From CAJQQY01 sp964564545 (GTDB taxonomy: Bacteria > Bacteroidota > Bacteroidia > Chitinophagales > Saprospiraceae): a DNA stretch of 64,000 nucleotides. The position numbers and the translations under genes were made by a program. A model generated the notes under the pieces. The model worked only from the letters and a program-made list of their open reading frames with translations. It searched no databases and was not told the DNA's origin. This document shows, in pieces, positions 1-10,399 of this stretch (position 1 is its first letter; each line of letters opens with the position of its first letter). The stretch is taken from assembly GCA_964564545.1 (NCBI GenBank), contig CAZMBP010000092.1, positions 43,633 to 107,632 on the forward strand, in the 5' to 3' direction.

Positions 1-3000
1 ATACAATTAATTTGCAACAACCAATCGACCACTTCCATATCATCACAACCAAATAAAGTCGTATCAATATCATTCCAAACGGCAATTACATTAGCTGCTA
101 AACCAGACAAATCTAAATCCAAATTATAACCTACAGAAGGAATGTTGCTAAAAGTATAACTTCCATTTGTTCCAGAAGTAACCGTATCTATTGCAACTCC
201 ATTATTATTTAAAATAATATCTATTCCACTCACCAAAGTATCTGGTCCATCGATAATTCCATTTCCATTGACATCCATATAAACGTTTCCTTCGAAAGTT
301 CCGAAACCATCATAAAGATCCAAACTCAAAATATCAGAAGTCGTCTCGCAACCAAAAGCATCAGTCATCACAACATGGTAATCTCCACTTTCGAGTGCAA
401 CGTAATCTCCAATTGTTCCAGCTGGCCCTGGAATTAATGCTCCATCTAAATACCATTGGTAACTCACCACATTATTTATGGTTGGCAAACAAATAGTATC
501 TGGTTTACATCGAGTATGACATCCATCTGGGATTTTTTTCAAATCAGGTCCTTGGTTAATTTCTATTTTATTACTCTCGGCCGAGCAACCGAACATCGTG
601 ATTCCTCTCACGAAATATTCACCAGCAGCACTTGCTTGAATACTTGTTCCCAACTCTCCTGTATTCCAAACATAAGTCAAGTCAGCGGAAGGATTATCAA
701 CTGTAAATGTGGTCAAGGTATTTTCACAAACTGGCCCAACAGGATTTGACGAAATTTGAATATCAGTTGGCGTAGGATGAACTACAATATCAAATGGGCC
801 AACGGTATTCGAACAGCCTGTTGATGTATCCAAAATATCAAGTGTTAGTGAATACGTTCCTGCCGCCAATTGATTCCCTCTATCTTCTGAATATTCTATT
901 TCAGAACCAATCATGCCATCAGACCAAGTGAAAATATAATCAGTAGTTTTATTCGTCACTTGCAAGAAAATATCTTCCCCTTCACAAGTAGAATAATTAT
1001 CGTAAAACACATTGACAGGTTGCCCAAACTCATCATACTCTACAGCTTGAATCGCAGCTGTCGGCAATGGAATGACATCCAATACTGCCGTTGGTGGAAT
1101 ATACTGACAACCAATACTATTGGTAATGGTAACGGTGTATGCACCTGCTTCTCCTGTCATTATACTTTCTCCAAAAGTTCCATCTGACCATTCCCATGAG
1201 ACACCTCCTGATGGAGCAGTTAATGTAGTTACATCACCTTCACAAATTGGGGAAGGAGTACTAAAACTTATTTGACCAACTAATGTATTAGGCGCAACTG
1301 TAACTACTTTCGTTACACTTCCTGTACATCCCCAAACATCAGTTACGGTACAAGTCACATTATAATTCCCAGCATTTTCATAAGAGTGGAAAGGATTAGC
1401 AATTTCAGAAGTATTGGCATCTCCACTTGCTGTATCTCCAAAGTTCCAATCATAAAACAAAACATCTGCAGAAGGAATTGCCGTAAAACTCAAAGCAGTT
1501 CCTTCACAATTTAAAACTGGTTCATCAAAATCAATCGTTGGTGGCGCTTCGATAGTAACTGTTTTTACTCTAGTAGCCGTGCAACCAGTTCCATGTCCTA
1601 CCGTCAACGTCACATCATATGTTCCTGGTGCAGAATAAGAATGAGATGGATTTTGATTTGTAGAAGTATTGTTAGAACCACTTGTTGGATCTCCAAAATC
1701 CCAAGTCCAACTAGTCACCACTTCACCAGGAAGGAATCCAGTCAAGTCTTCAAATACCAAAGCTTCATCAACACATGCAGTTCCAAAACTAAAATCAGGA
1801 GAGATCGGTACAGTTACTAATTTTGAATCATAACAAATGATGCCCGCAGGAGTCAACGCTGTCAAAGTAACAATGTAGTAACCTACATTTGAAAACTGAT
1901 GTGATGGATTTGGGAAAGCAGAACTATTATTCACTCCACTTGCGATGTCGTCAAAATCCCATTGCTCTGTTCCAGGAACAAAGTTGGGTGAGACATTTTC
2001 AAAGTTAAAAACATCACATTCACTAGTTACTGAAAATGCCATTTGCACATCTGTTCCTTGATCACAAACTGCAGGTAATCCTGGGTTATTACAAACTCCT
2101 CCACCTGACCCACAGAATTCCCACATGGTAATGGTATTCGAAAAAGTTTCACAACTGTTTTGATCTAAAACTGCTACTTGGAAAGTTCCAAATTCCATTG
2201 AGGTAATTACTGATGAATTCATTCCTGCTTGAAGTACACCATTGATATACCATTGGTAAGTATAACCTGCTGGAACTTCAGTTGCATGTATTTCTGGAAT
2301 TGGATCTGGGTCAGGACCAGTATAACATCTTAATCTACTTCCTGGAACTGAAACGGTTACTGCAGGTTGGGGATAGCCTTCAATTTCAAATGCTACATTA
2401 TTTTCACAACCAAAACTATTGGTCACCACAAGTTCGAATGCACCTGCTGGCAAATTAGCTGTTGGAGTATTTGTGATGGTACTACCATTTTCTGTTTTCC
2501 ATAAATAAGAAGAGTATGCACTCGCCACTCCAATCGTAGTTGCTTCTCCTGGACAAACGAAAAGATCGCCAGTTATCACAGGTTCAGGTTTTGCAATAAT
2601 AATTACTGGTGTAGATTCCGTTGATCCACACATAGTAACTTGCACATCGGCATTTCCATCTTGATGCCAAAAGACCTCAATGGTATTTGTATTTTCTCCT
2701 GAAAGAATTGTTCCTGCATCTGCTGGAACGATATTCCATTCGTATTTTACTCCAGGGAAAAAATCAGCGATATACGTTCCTTCTGACTCTTCACAAACAT
2801 TACCATCTCCATTTACCGTAAAGGCAGGTAACGGAAAAACTTCCAAATCCACCGCTTCAGATTCACATGCTAAACCATCTGTACTCGTTTGAGTAACTGA
2901 TAAAATATATGGTGGTGTATTTCCAAATGTAACATTGATTGAACTTCCTTCTTGATCTGTAATAACTCCACCATCATTTATTGTCCAATTAAAAATATAA

Positions 3001-5468
3001 TCTGTGTTAGGCGTTTGCACATCATAAGTATAAATTTCTCCTGGACAGATTTGAGTAATCCCACTTATCGAAGTTGGCGCAACAGGCGGTTCAACGATAC
3101 TAATATAACTTGTAAAATATGGTGTACAAACTTCCAACGGATTCGTCGGAATAGCTTGAATCGCATATCTTCCTGCACCAGCTGTTGCAATCGTATTCCA
3201 ATCCAAATTAACTTGATCAGTAGAGCCAGCCGACGTCCAAACAACTGTACCATCACCTGCAGTTACTGTCCAATCACACATCACATCATTTACTCCAGTA
3301 ATATCTTTTTTCGCTTCATGAAAACTCATTCCATTTTCACAAGCTTCAATATCTCCTTTCAAATAAAGGTCTGGCAAAATATAAACATCCTTCGTATCAC
3401 TTCCGCCACATCCTAAATAACAATTATCATAATCCACAGAAACGACCTGTTGAATATTTGGAGATACTTGCCCGTCCCATCTAACTTTGATACTGTTAGT
3501 ATTTTGTCCTTCTAAAATAGTTCCACCACTAGTTACAGTCCACATAAAATCAGTCGCTGAATAATCATCAATATAATAGGTGGACTCATCCAGTCGGCAT
3601 ACTTTTTCAGGTCCTTTGATTTCTGCATTATCAGAAATAATCGGCACTACTTCAATAGTTGGTTCGAGACAATAATTTCCTCCAGAACAACCCGAAACCT
3701 CCAACTCAATAATTCCTTCTGGTCCACTCAACCATTCGATGGTTATAAAATTATCGGCAGCAGCGCCTCCATCAATTATATTATAGTCTCCAGTTATTGA
3801 CCAACTAAATCCGCTGCAATTAGCATCAGTTGAATAAGTAACTGTAGTATTTTCACAAATTGTTCCTACACAATCTAAAGTCGGAGTAATGGCATCAGTC
3901 ACTTCAATCGTAACGAAAGAAGTATCACTACAATAACAATCATTTCTCGAAATCAAATATGCATCATATGTTCCTGGCGTCAAATAAGTTTCTTCTGTAT
4001 TCGTCGCTGTAGAAAAACTTCCATTTCCAAAATCCCACTCATATAAAGTTGCACCTGCACTTTCATTATTAAATACAACTGTACCACCTTCACAAATACT
4101 CACGACACCATTTACAGCAGCTGGAATTGTTGTAAATTCAGCATCAGGGTTTTCCAAAATATCAATACAAAGTGAAGAAGTCGAAGGACACATGGAAGAA
4201 CCTACTGGGCAGCTAATTTGAAAATCTAGAGCACCTTCACATCCAAAATCATCAGTAACCGTAACCGAATATGTTCCTGAACATAGTCCCGAACTTGTTT
4301 GAGTAGTAGTTCCCGTTGACCATAAAAAGCTGTAATTATTAGAAAAAGGAGAGTTCACCATTATCGTTCCTGACCCATCACAAAAATCACATCCCGATTC
4401 ATTGGTTGTATTTACTGAAAAAGCAAATACGCATCCATTACCTATTCCATCGTTAACGACTACTACATTAGCAGTCGTAGAATTTCCATTTACATCAGTT
4501 ACGATACAAGTATATGTTCCAGGTTCAGCGATTATTCCAGCTGTAGTGGGAGTACCTATCACTATTCCATTAGGTCCTAACCAGTTATATGTATATGGGA
4601 ATGCACCTCCGCTCGCAAATGCTTGGAGAAATAATTTATATCCTATGGAGTCTGATTCAATCGTTCCACTAACATTGAGCAATAAATTAGAAGTAGTTCC
4701 TCCTCCAGGCGTACTAGCTGTAACTAATCCACTTCCAGGTGCTCCCCACTCTACGGTTACTTGGTTTCCGTTTTCGACGTAGCTATCTGCACCGAGCACT
4801 TCCCATGTTACATTTTGAGCATTTGGTACAGTATATATTGCGGTAGAATTAGCGCATATTTTATCACATGAAGAAGGGTTCAAACTATCTGCTGCACAAA
4901 AAGTATTAGAAAGAGAAACTATATCAATCGGAGAACTTGTACTAACAATTATCGTCGATTCAGAAACTTGTCCTAAATCATCCTGTGCTACAAGAGTATA
5001 AACCCCTGCTTCACTCCAACAATATTCCATTGGGTTTATGTCCGTTTGGTATATTATAGTTCCATCTAAATATATTTCCCAAAAAACAAATTGACCTGGC
5101 AAGCTGGTAGAATAAGTTTCACAGTCTCCTTGACATGGTGAAAAATTTCCTACTATATCTATCTGACATGGAAAAACTTCAACAAAAACCTGAGCACTAT
5201 CTCCTTGAGTATCTATCACATTAATGATCATTGTTCCTACAAAATTATAAATATGCACAAAGGAATTTTGATTTACATCTCCTGTTGTCATATTTCCGTC
5301 TCCCCAATCAACCACATATGGCTCTTCCCCTCCATTAACAAAAAGATCCACCGGCTCTCCAAAACAGCCTGAACTAGAAATTGTTGCCGTAAGCTGTGCT
5401 TGAATATTTTTGGAAAAAAAGAATAAACTAAAAATTAAAAAGGATCGAAGTAGGATAGATTTTTTCAT
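1..5468 (-). CDS. Giant secreted PKD/Ig-repeat surface protein, C-terminus outside window
   Basis: The frame is open from an ATG at 5468-5466 to the window edge, giving about 1,820 residues without a stop; the C-terminus is missing. It starts with a signal peptide (MKKSILLRSFLIFSLFFF, cleavage near IQA-Q). The rest is a chain of extracellular beta-sandwich domains. PKD-type modules with WDFG(D/N) cores lie near residues 475, 1170, 1250 and 1340. Cys-rich Ig/SprB-like modules (YxWSxG...GxYxVTVTNxxGC) fill much of the remainder. A Cna-B/SdrD-like module (VYMDVNGNGIIDGPD) lies near residue 1725. Such proteins in Bacteroidota are usually T9SS-exported adhesins or gliding-associated proteins, and the sorting domain would lie beyond position 1. 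The ligand cannot be predicted. The family call is firm; adhesin function is inference. Confidence 0.85.
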   Translation of the reverse strand, partial: MKKSILLRSFLIFSLFFFSKNIQAQLTATISSSGCFGEPVDLFVNGGEEPYVVDWGDGNMTTGDVNQNSFVHIYNFVGTMIINVIDTQGDSAQVFVEVFPCQIDIVGNFSPCQGDCETYSTSLPGQFVFWEIYLDGTIIYQTDINPMEYCWSEAGVYTLVAQDDLGQVSESTIIVSTSSPIDIVSLSNTFCAADSLNPSSCDKICANSTAIYTVPNAQNVTWEVLGADSYVENGNQVTVEWGAPGSGLVTASTPGGGTTSNLLLNVSGTIESDSIGYKLFLQAFASGGAFPYTYNWLGPNGIVIGTPTTAGIIAEPGTYTCIVTDVNGNSTTANVVVVNDGIGNGCVFAFSVNTTNESGCDFCDGSGTIMVNSPFSNNYSFLWSTGTTTQTSSGLCSGTYSVTVTDDFGCEGALDFQISCPVGSSMCPSTSSLCIDILENPDAEFTTIPAAVNGVVSICEGGTVVFNNESAGATLYEWDFGNGSFSTATNTEETYLTPGTYDAYLISRNDCYCSDTSFVTIEVTDAITPTLDCVGTICENTTVTYSTDANCSGFSWSITGDYNIIDGGAAADNFITIEWLSGPEGIIELEVSGCSGGNYCLEPTIEVVPIISDNAEIKGPEKVCRLDESTYYIDDYSATDFMWTVTSGGTILEGQNTNSIKVRWDGQVSPNIQQVVSVDYDNCYLGCGGSDTKDVYILPDLYLKGDIEACENGMSFHEAKKDITGVNDVMCDWTVTAGDGTVVWTSAGSTDQVNLDWNTIATAGAGRYAIQAIPTNPLEVCTPYFTSYISIVEPPVAPTSISGITQICPGEIYTYDVQTPNTDYIFNWTINDGGVITDQEGSSINVTFGNTPPYILSVTQTSTDGLACESEAVDLEVFPLPAFTVNGDGNVCEESEGTYIADFFPGVKYEWNIVPADAGTILSGENTNTIEVFWHQDGNADVQVTMCGSTESTPVIIIAKPEPVITGDLFVCPGEATTIGVASAYSSYLWKTENGSTITNTPTANLPAGAFELVVTNSFGCENNVAFEIEGYPQPAVTVSVPGSRLRCYTGPDPDPIPEIHATEVPAGYTYQWYINGVLQAGMNSSVITSMEFGTFQVAVLDQNSCETFSNTITMWEFCGSGGGVCNNPGLPAVCDQGTDVQMAFSVTSECDVFNFENVSPNFVPGTEQWDFDDIASGVNNSSAFPNPSHQFSNVGYYIVTLTALTPAGIICYDSKLVTVPISPDFSFGTACVDEALVFEDLTGFLPGEVVTSWTWDFGDPTSGSNNTSTNQNPSHSYSAPGTYDVTLTVGHGTGCTATRVKTVTIEAPPTIDFDEPVLNCEGTALSFTAIPSADVLFYDWNFGDTASGDANTSEIANPFHSYENAGNYNVTCTVTDVWGCTGSVTKVVTVAPNTLVGQISFSTPSPICEGDVTTLTAPSGGVSWEWSDGTFGESIMTGEAGAYTVTITNSIGCQYIPPTAVLDVIPLPTAAIQAVEYDEFGQPVNVFYDNYSTCEGEDIFLQVTNKTTDYIFTWSDGMIGSEIEYSEDRGNQLAAGTYSLTLDILDTSTGCSNTVGPFDIVVHPTPTDIQISSNPVGPVCENTLTTFTVDNPSADLTYVWNTGELGTSIQASAAGEYFVRGITMFGCSAESNKIEINQGPDLKKIPDGCHTRCKPDTICLPTINNVVSYQWYLDGALIPGPAGTIGDYVALESGDYHVVMTDAFGCETTSDILSLDLYDGFGTFEGNVYMDVNGNGIIDGPDTLVSGIDIILNNNGVAIDTVTSGTNGSYTFSNIPSVGYNLDLDLSGLAANVIAVWNDIDTTLFGCDDMEVVDWLLQINC

Positions 5469-5976
5469 ATGGCAAATAGTTTTAATCTCTGTTTTTATAA
5501 TCACGTACCGCATCAACCGAAAGTTGGGTTTTGTTTTTAAAATAAAATTGGGAAATTGATTTTATCCCATCGGTTTTGAACTAAGATTGAACTTACCTTT
5601 TTTTCGCTGCTTATAAAAATGAGGAAGGTCACTATTGACTAATTATTGTCATTTGTGAGGAAAATTAAAAACCTGACTTTAGGCAAAGAAAAATAGATTA
5701 CACTCTAAATAAGTTTAATAGAAGAATACTAAGACATAGAAGATTCTATCCATATATTTTTTCTATTTGCACAGAGTACCAGTTGATTTCACTCTTTAAA
5801 ACTTCTGTAAGATTTTTTTTTGAATCCATCAATAGAGATTAGAACAGATAAAATTTTACTCCCCTCTTTTTTTGCTTCTGATTTTTTTGTAATTTAAAGC
5901 TATAATTTCCCATCTTCCGTGAGTTTCTCTCAATACCATTAATCTATTTTTTTCTATTTGTACAAACATTAATAAC
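5469..5976. other. 508-bp divergent intergenic region
   Basis: This stretch lies between the giant PKD gene (-) and an FG-GAP/UnbV gene (+) and must hold both promoters. It is AT-rich with many T-runs. I see no convincing ORF with a ribosome binding site, no RNA gene and no strong hairpin. No perfect TAnnTTTG box stands at a suitable distance from either start. Confidence 0.5.
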
Positions 5977-8010
5977 ATGAACAAGTTGTTACTATTTCTC
6001 TTATTGGTAGGAGTTACGAATTTTACCTTTGCACAAACCTTCACCAATGTTGCCCCTTCAGTAGGTATAAATGAAACCTTCGGAAGTGTCCTAAATTTTG
6101 GAGGCGGTGTTAGCTTTTGCGATTTTGATAATGACGGGGACGATGATTTGACATTCAGTTCACCTGATACTGAAGATATTTATTTTTACCAAAACGATGG
6201 CGGTACATTTACCAAAATCAGCCCATTGGTGAGTAATACTGATTTCTCCAAACAAGTGCTTTGGGTGGATTATGATAATGATGGCGATAAAGATTTATTT
6301 GTTACGGTATACAATGGAAAAAATAAGTTGTACCAAAATGATGGAAGTCAAAACTTTACTGACGTTACGACCACGGCAGGTATTTTGGGAGTAAGTGATC
6401 CTACCTATGGAGCTAGTTTTGGAGATTATGACAATGATGGATGGCTAGATTTGTACATCTGTAACTATTCGGTCAGTTCATATACTAATTATATGTATCA
6501 TAGTAATGGAGATGGAACATTTACTAATACCACTTTTTCGACTAATACTGGTAATGGAGTTGGTTTTCATTTCGTAGGATTATTTTTTGATTATAATCTA
6601 GATGGTTTTCAAGATATATATGTAGCAAGTGATCGACCTCTATATAGTAATTCATTATTTAAAAATGACCAAGATGGTACGTTTACCAACGTAGGTAATA
6701 CGACTGGTTCTAACATTACTATTGATGCCATGAATTCAAGTACTGGAGATTATGATAATGACGGAGACTTCGACCTATATGTAACGAATACTCCAGGTAC
6801 TTATAGCGAAAATAATATTATGCTACGAAATGAATATCCTCTAGACACTTTTATAAATAGTACTGCTGCCACAGGTACAGGATTTGATCGTGTTGGCTGG
6901 GGAGCTAATTTCTTTGATTTTGACAATGACTTAGATTTAGATCTTTATGTAAGTGCTTACCATGTCGACCCTGACGAACCTAATGCCATATATGTCAATG
7001 ATGGTACAGGAGTTTTTACAGAACCTGCACCCAACGGGATTGCGGGAGATTCAGTTTTGAGTATGTGCAATACCATTGGTGATTATAATGACGATGGTTT
7101 ATTGGACATGGCGGTGAGTCATGCTGATACCTTTAAATTTCACTTATGGAAAAATGAAAATACAAATTCCAATAATTATTTGAAGATAAAACTGGAAGGG
7201 ACTACTTCTAATAAAGATGGTATTGGAGCCATCGTAGAACTATACATTAATGGATCTAAATATCTTCGAACAAAGCATTGTGGAGAAGGATATTTGGGGC
7301 AAGTTTCTGATAAAATTCATTTTGGATTAGGAACTGCAACTATGGCTGACTCTATCATTATAAAATGGTTGGGTGGTAATGTAGATAAACATTATAATGT
7401 AAGCGGTAACCAAACTGTCTCTTATTTAGAAGGAGCAGCTGGGCCATTGCCATTGGAATTAGTTCAATTTTATGGGAAAAGCCGAGATGATAATTCTAAC
7501 CAATTATATTGGGAAACAAGTGCTGAGATTAATTTCAATGGTTTTGAAATACAAAGAAGCTACAATGGCTTAACTTACGAGAAGCTTGATTTTGTGAAAG
7601 CAAAAGGGAGTGAATTGATTGAAGCTAATTATAATTTTATAGATAAAAATATCGACCGTCCTGGTTTAAAATATTACCGCCTCAAAATGATCGACAACGA
7701 TGGTACTTTCAAATATTCCAATGTTGTGGTCATTAATAATCAATCTGAAGAAATTTTTCAAGTAAATAATATTTTTCCAAATCCAGCAGATGATTTTTTA
7801 AATCTTAATTACTTTTCAAAGATCAATCGAACTGCAAGTTTCAAAATTCTTAATTCTAATGGAATGATTGTTCATCAGTTTGAAGAAAAAATAAAAAATG
7901 GAGAAAATAATTTAACTCTTAATCTGAAAAAATTCGAACAAGGAAACTACTTTATTCTCATTGAAGGAAATTTCCCAACGGTCACTTCTACATTTTCTAT
8001 AGTTAAGTAA
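5977..8010 (+). CDS. FG-GAP/VCBS repeat protein with ASPIC/UnbV domain and T9SS sorting tail
   Basis: This is a 677-residue exported protein with a signal peptide ending near TFAQ (residues 1-20). Residues about 30-390 carry repeated acidic calcium-loop motifs (FDNDGDDDL, YDNDGDKDLF, YDNDGWLDLY) typical of FG-GAP/VCBS beta-propellers. An ASPIC/UnbV domain follows at about 390-490 (KLEGTTSNKDGIGA, HFGLGTA). The C-terminal 80 residues form a type A T9SS sorting domain beginning IFPNPADDFLNLNY. Calcium-stabilised surface binding is the likely role, but no substrate is known. It has the same architecture as the protein at 58016-60172. The ATG is preceded by an AT-rich leader without a clear Shine-Dalgarno, as is common in Bacteroidota. 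Confidence 0.9.
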   Translation: MNKLLLFLLLVGVTNFTFAQTFTNVAPSVGINETFGSVLNFGGGVSFCDFDNDGDDDLTFSSPDTEDIYFYQNDGGTFTKISPLVSNTDFSKQVLWVDYDNDGDKDLFVTVYNGKNKLYQNDGSQNFTDVTTTAGILGVSDPTYGASFGDYDNDGWLDLYICNYSVSSYTNYMYHSNGDGTFTNTTFSTNTGNGVGFHFVGLFFDYNLDGFQDIYVASDRPLYSNSLFKNDQDGTFTNVGNTTGSNITIDAMNSSTGDYDNDGDFDLYVTNTPGTYSENNIMLRNEYPLDTFINSTAATGTGFDRVGWGANFFDFDNDLDLDLYVSAYHVDPDEPNAIYVNDGTGVFTEPAPNGIAGDSVLSMCNTIGDYNDDGLLDMAVSHADTFKFHLWKNENTNSNNYLKIKLEGTTSNKDGIGAIVELYINGSKYLRTKHCGEGYLGQVSDKIHFGLGTATMADSIIIKWLGGNVDKHYNVSGNQTVSYLEGAAGPLPLELVQFYGKSRDDNSNQLYWETSAEINFNGFEIQRSYNGLTYEKLDFVKAKGSELIEANYNFIDKNIDRPGLKYYRLKMIDNDGTFKYSNVVVINNQSEEIFQVNNIFPNPADDFLNLNYFSKINRTASFKILNSNGMIVHQFEEKIKNGENNLTLNLKKFEQGNYFILIEGNFPTVTSTFSIVK

Positions 8011-8022
8011 TGGCACAGAATG

Positions 8023-8102
8023 TTAGCGGTATATTTGACTTTAGTCGAATGGATTTGGTTTGACCCGTTCATGCTACCTTCGACTAAAGTCAAAGCTACG
8101 TA
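8023..8102. repeat. Inverted pair of REP-A-like palindromes
   Basis: Two copies of a short palindrome face each other just past the stop of the FG-GAP gene. The right copy (8077-8102), read on the minus strand, is GTAG followed by CTTTGACTTTAGTCGAAG, a hairpin with one G-T wobble. The left copy (8023-8050) has the same TGACTTTAGTCG core but a degenerate head (TTAG). The core matches the repeats that bracket the RAYT gene near 62 kb, so this looks like a dispersed member of that family. Confidence 0.75.
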
Positions 8103-8121
8103 GCTTATGTAATTACAAATG

Positions 8122-9279
8122 TCACTTCTTTATATTATCAACGAAAGGTTTAAAACTTTCAAAAGTCTCTCCATTGAATTTTAAAGCTCCTGCATTATGA
8201 GTAGTTAGCCACAAATCACCTTGCCTGTCTTTGTACATTTTAAAAAGTAAAACATCTACATCTTGATTCTTAAAAGTAATTGGATAATGGATTAAGTTTT
8301 CACCATCATATTTCCAAACCCCACCATCATATCGAACCATCCATATATTTCCTTTTTTATCTTGTTCGATATACATAAAATAGTTATTCAACTTAGGTAC
8401 GACAGATGTATCTATGCCTTTTATTTTTTTATAACTAAACTCTGACTCCTGACTTGTAGTATTATTTTTAATGATTTTATACTTATGATTAACATTGCTA
8501 CTAAACCAAAAATCACCATTTTCATCTTCCAATATTGAACGAACTCCTGCAGCTGGCCCTGGATCAATTTCTGTCATTTCTCTTTCAGAAACCCAAAAAT
8601 GCGACTTCCCGTCAAACCGACATGCTCCCAACATTGAAGTCCCAAACCAAATATTCCCTTTACTATCTTTATCAATTTTATAAACTTCATAAGGGCTATG
8701 AATAATATTTGGATAGAAGGCATGAACTTCATCTTCGAGTTCATGTTTCGGAAATTCTAGATGATATAATTTTTCACCATCGTAACGACATGCACCGTTT
8801 TTGTTCCAGATACCTTCAAACCATAAATCATTTGGAGCTAGTTTCCAATCGTTTTTTGAATTAACATCTAACTCTAATGTTTCGAAATTTTGTTCATCGA
8901 ACTTACTGACTCCTACACCCGAGTCAAAGTAAATATTACCCAATTTATCTTCTTGAATTCCTCTGATTCTATTATGCACCAATCCATCTTTTTCGGAAAA
9001 ATGGGTGATTTTTTCTCCATCATATTGGTACACTCCTTTATCTCTTGAGCAAAACCAATAATGATTATTTGAGTCTTGAAAAATATTCATTATTTTTTTA
9101 TCCATCAAGGAGGTAGGCTCATCTATTTTACTCTCGACAATTTTTGATGACTCAAAGGGGGTTGAGTTACTTTGACTTTTATTCACCTTAGATGCATTAG
9201 GAATATCCTGCGTGTTGCATGTAGAGATTAGAGTTATAAAAATGATCGTGAAAACGATTTTAAAATTTATCATGAACAA
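8122..9279 (-). CDS. Reg_prop-type beta-propeller lipoprotein (paralogue 1)
   Basis: This 385-residue protein has a lipoprotein signal peptide with lipobox LIST-C (Cys near residue 21). The body is a series of about 45-residue units of the form (D/N)xxGxxWFxSxxxGVxxYDGExxxHF (for example WFCSRDKGVYQYDGE, IWFGTSMLGACRFDGK, LWLTTHNAGALKFNGE). This is the two-component-regulator propeller repeat usually found in the sensor half of hybrid kinases. No kinase, membrane or HTH part follows, so this is a free-standing lipid-anchored propeller. The upstream neighbour in the same orientation is a close paralogue 31 bp away. Ligand unknown. M1 or M3 could be the start. Confidence 0.8.
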   Translation of the reverse strand: MFMINFKIVFTIIFITLISTCNTQDIPNASKVNKSQSNSTPFESSKIVESKIDEPTSLMDKKIMNIFQDSNNHYWFCSRDKGVYQYDGEKITHFSEKDGLVHNRIRGIQEDKLGNIYFDSGVGVSKFDEQNFETLELDVNSKNDWKLAPNDLWFEGIWNKNGACRYDGEKLYHLEFPKHELEDEVHAFYPNIIHSPYEVYKIDKDSKGNIWFGTSMLGACRFDGKSHFWVSEREMTEIDPGPAAGVRSILEDENGDFWFSSNVNHKYKIIKNNTTSQESEFSYKKIKGIDTSVVPKLNNYFMYIEQDKKGNIWMVRYDGGVWKYDGENLIHYPITFKNQDVDVLLFKMYKDRQGDLWLTTHNAGALKFNGETFESFKPFVDNIKK

Positions 9280-9310
9280 GACTTTTTTAATTAGAAAATA
9301 ATTTTAAAAC

Positions 9311-10399
9311 TTATCGTCCTTTTTGACTAAAGTCGGTTAAAGTCTCTCCATCATATTTCCACAAGTTTCCATAGTTCCCACAGAACCAAATATTTCCCTT
9401 TTTATCTTCTATAACCTTGTTAATATCACGAAGGACTTGGCCTGACTTTGGTGAAAAAGGAGTAAATTTTTTTCCATCAAAATTACACACCTTACCTCCA
9501 GTACAAAGCCAAAACAATCCGTTCCTGTCTTCAATAATATCGGTAGCAAAATTATCACAAAGACCATCTCTTTTATTAAACCTAGTAAAATCATTAGAGT
9601 CAGAATTATATCGAAACAATCCACCTTCATCACTTTGAATACTTCCAAACCAGAGGTTACCAGCCTCGTCTTCCAAGCTAGAAAATATCATATCGTAACT
9701 AAGTCCATCTTTTGAGGTATAGTGAGTAAAATTTTCTCCATCGTAACGACTTACCCCTCCGTGAGTTAGTGATGTAAACCAAATATTTCCTGATCTATCT
9801 TCTATGATACTTTTGATTACATTGTGAGGAAGGCTATCAACTTGCAGCCTTCCTTCATTGGCCAAAACCGAAGTAAACGTTTTTCCATCATAGCGATAAG
9901 CTCCTCCGCCACAAGTCCCTAACCAAAAAAATCCATTCTTATCTTGGATCAAACTCAATACTTGACCTGGATTACATAGGTCTCCCCAAAGATCATTTTC
10001 TCCATCCCAAGGAAGCGGAACATGAGTAAATTTTTCTCCATCAAAACTGCATAAACCATCCCGTGTTCCAAACCACATTTTCCCATCTTTATCTTCAAGA
10101 ATCGTATTTATATAAATATTGCAAAGCCCATCTTCCTCTGAAAAATTAGTAAAGGTTTTTCCATCATATCGAAATACTCCTTCGTTGGAAGTGCCAAACC
10201 ATAAGTTACCAGCTTTGTCTTGCAAGGCAGTTCTAACTACATCGTCTTTTTTATAAATGACTGGATTACTTTTTACTTTTTTCGATTGCTTAGAATCAAT
10301 GATCTTAGATTGGCTCGAACTATTAGAAAGTTCTTGTGTGTTGCAAGCAAAAGTCAAAATGAAAAAAAAGAAAGAAAGGACAAGTTTAAATTTTAACAT
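9311..10399 (-). CDS. Reg_prop-type beta-propeller lipoprotein (paralogue 2)
   Basis: About 362 residues. I chose the ATG at 10399 (MLKFKLVLSF) over an upstream ATG at 10438 because it gives a standard lipoprotein signal peptide with lipobox LTFA-C. Seven or so propeller repeats follow (NLWFGTSNEGVFRYDGK, MWFGTRDGLCSFDGE, FWLGTCGGGAYRYDGK, IWFCGNYGNLWKYDGE). It shares layout and lipobox context (C-NTQ) with the gene at 8122-9279, so the two are a tandem duplication, probably co-transcribed. The role is likely periplasmic or surface binding; no catalytic residues are visible. Confidence 0.8.
   Translation of the reverse strand: MLKFKLVLSFFFFILTFACNTQELSNSSSQSKIIDSKQSKKVKSNPVIYKKDDVVRTALQDKAGNLWFGTSNEGVFRYDGKTFTNFSEEDGLCNIYINTILEDKDGKMWFGTRDGLCSFDGEKFTHVPLPWDGENDLWGDLCNPGQVLSLIQDKNGFFWLGTCGGGAYRYDGKTFTSVLANEGRLQVDSLPHNVIKSIIEDRSGNIWFTSLTHGGVSRYDGENFTHYTSKDGLSYDMIFSSLEDEAGNLWFGSIQSDEGGLFRYNSDSNDFTRFNKRDGLCDNFATDIIEDRNGLFWLCTGGKVCNFDGKKFTPFSPKSGQVLRDINKVIEDKKGNIWFCGNYGNLWKYDGETLTDFSQKGR

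Noticed and set aside
1300..2050. Repeated units that look like a CRISPR or tandem DNA repeat
   Set aside because: The similarity is at protein level (PKD modules); nucleotide identity between units is low and spacing is about 250-300 bp.
1..5400. Numerous plus-strand ORFs of 60-150 codons
   Set aside because: They lie opposite the continuous minus-strand PKD protein, lack export or domain features, and have stop-free runs explained by the Thr/Ser-rich antisense composition.
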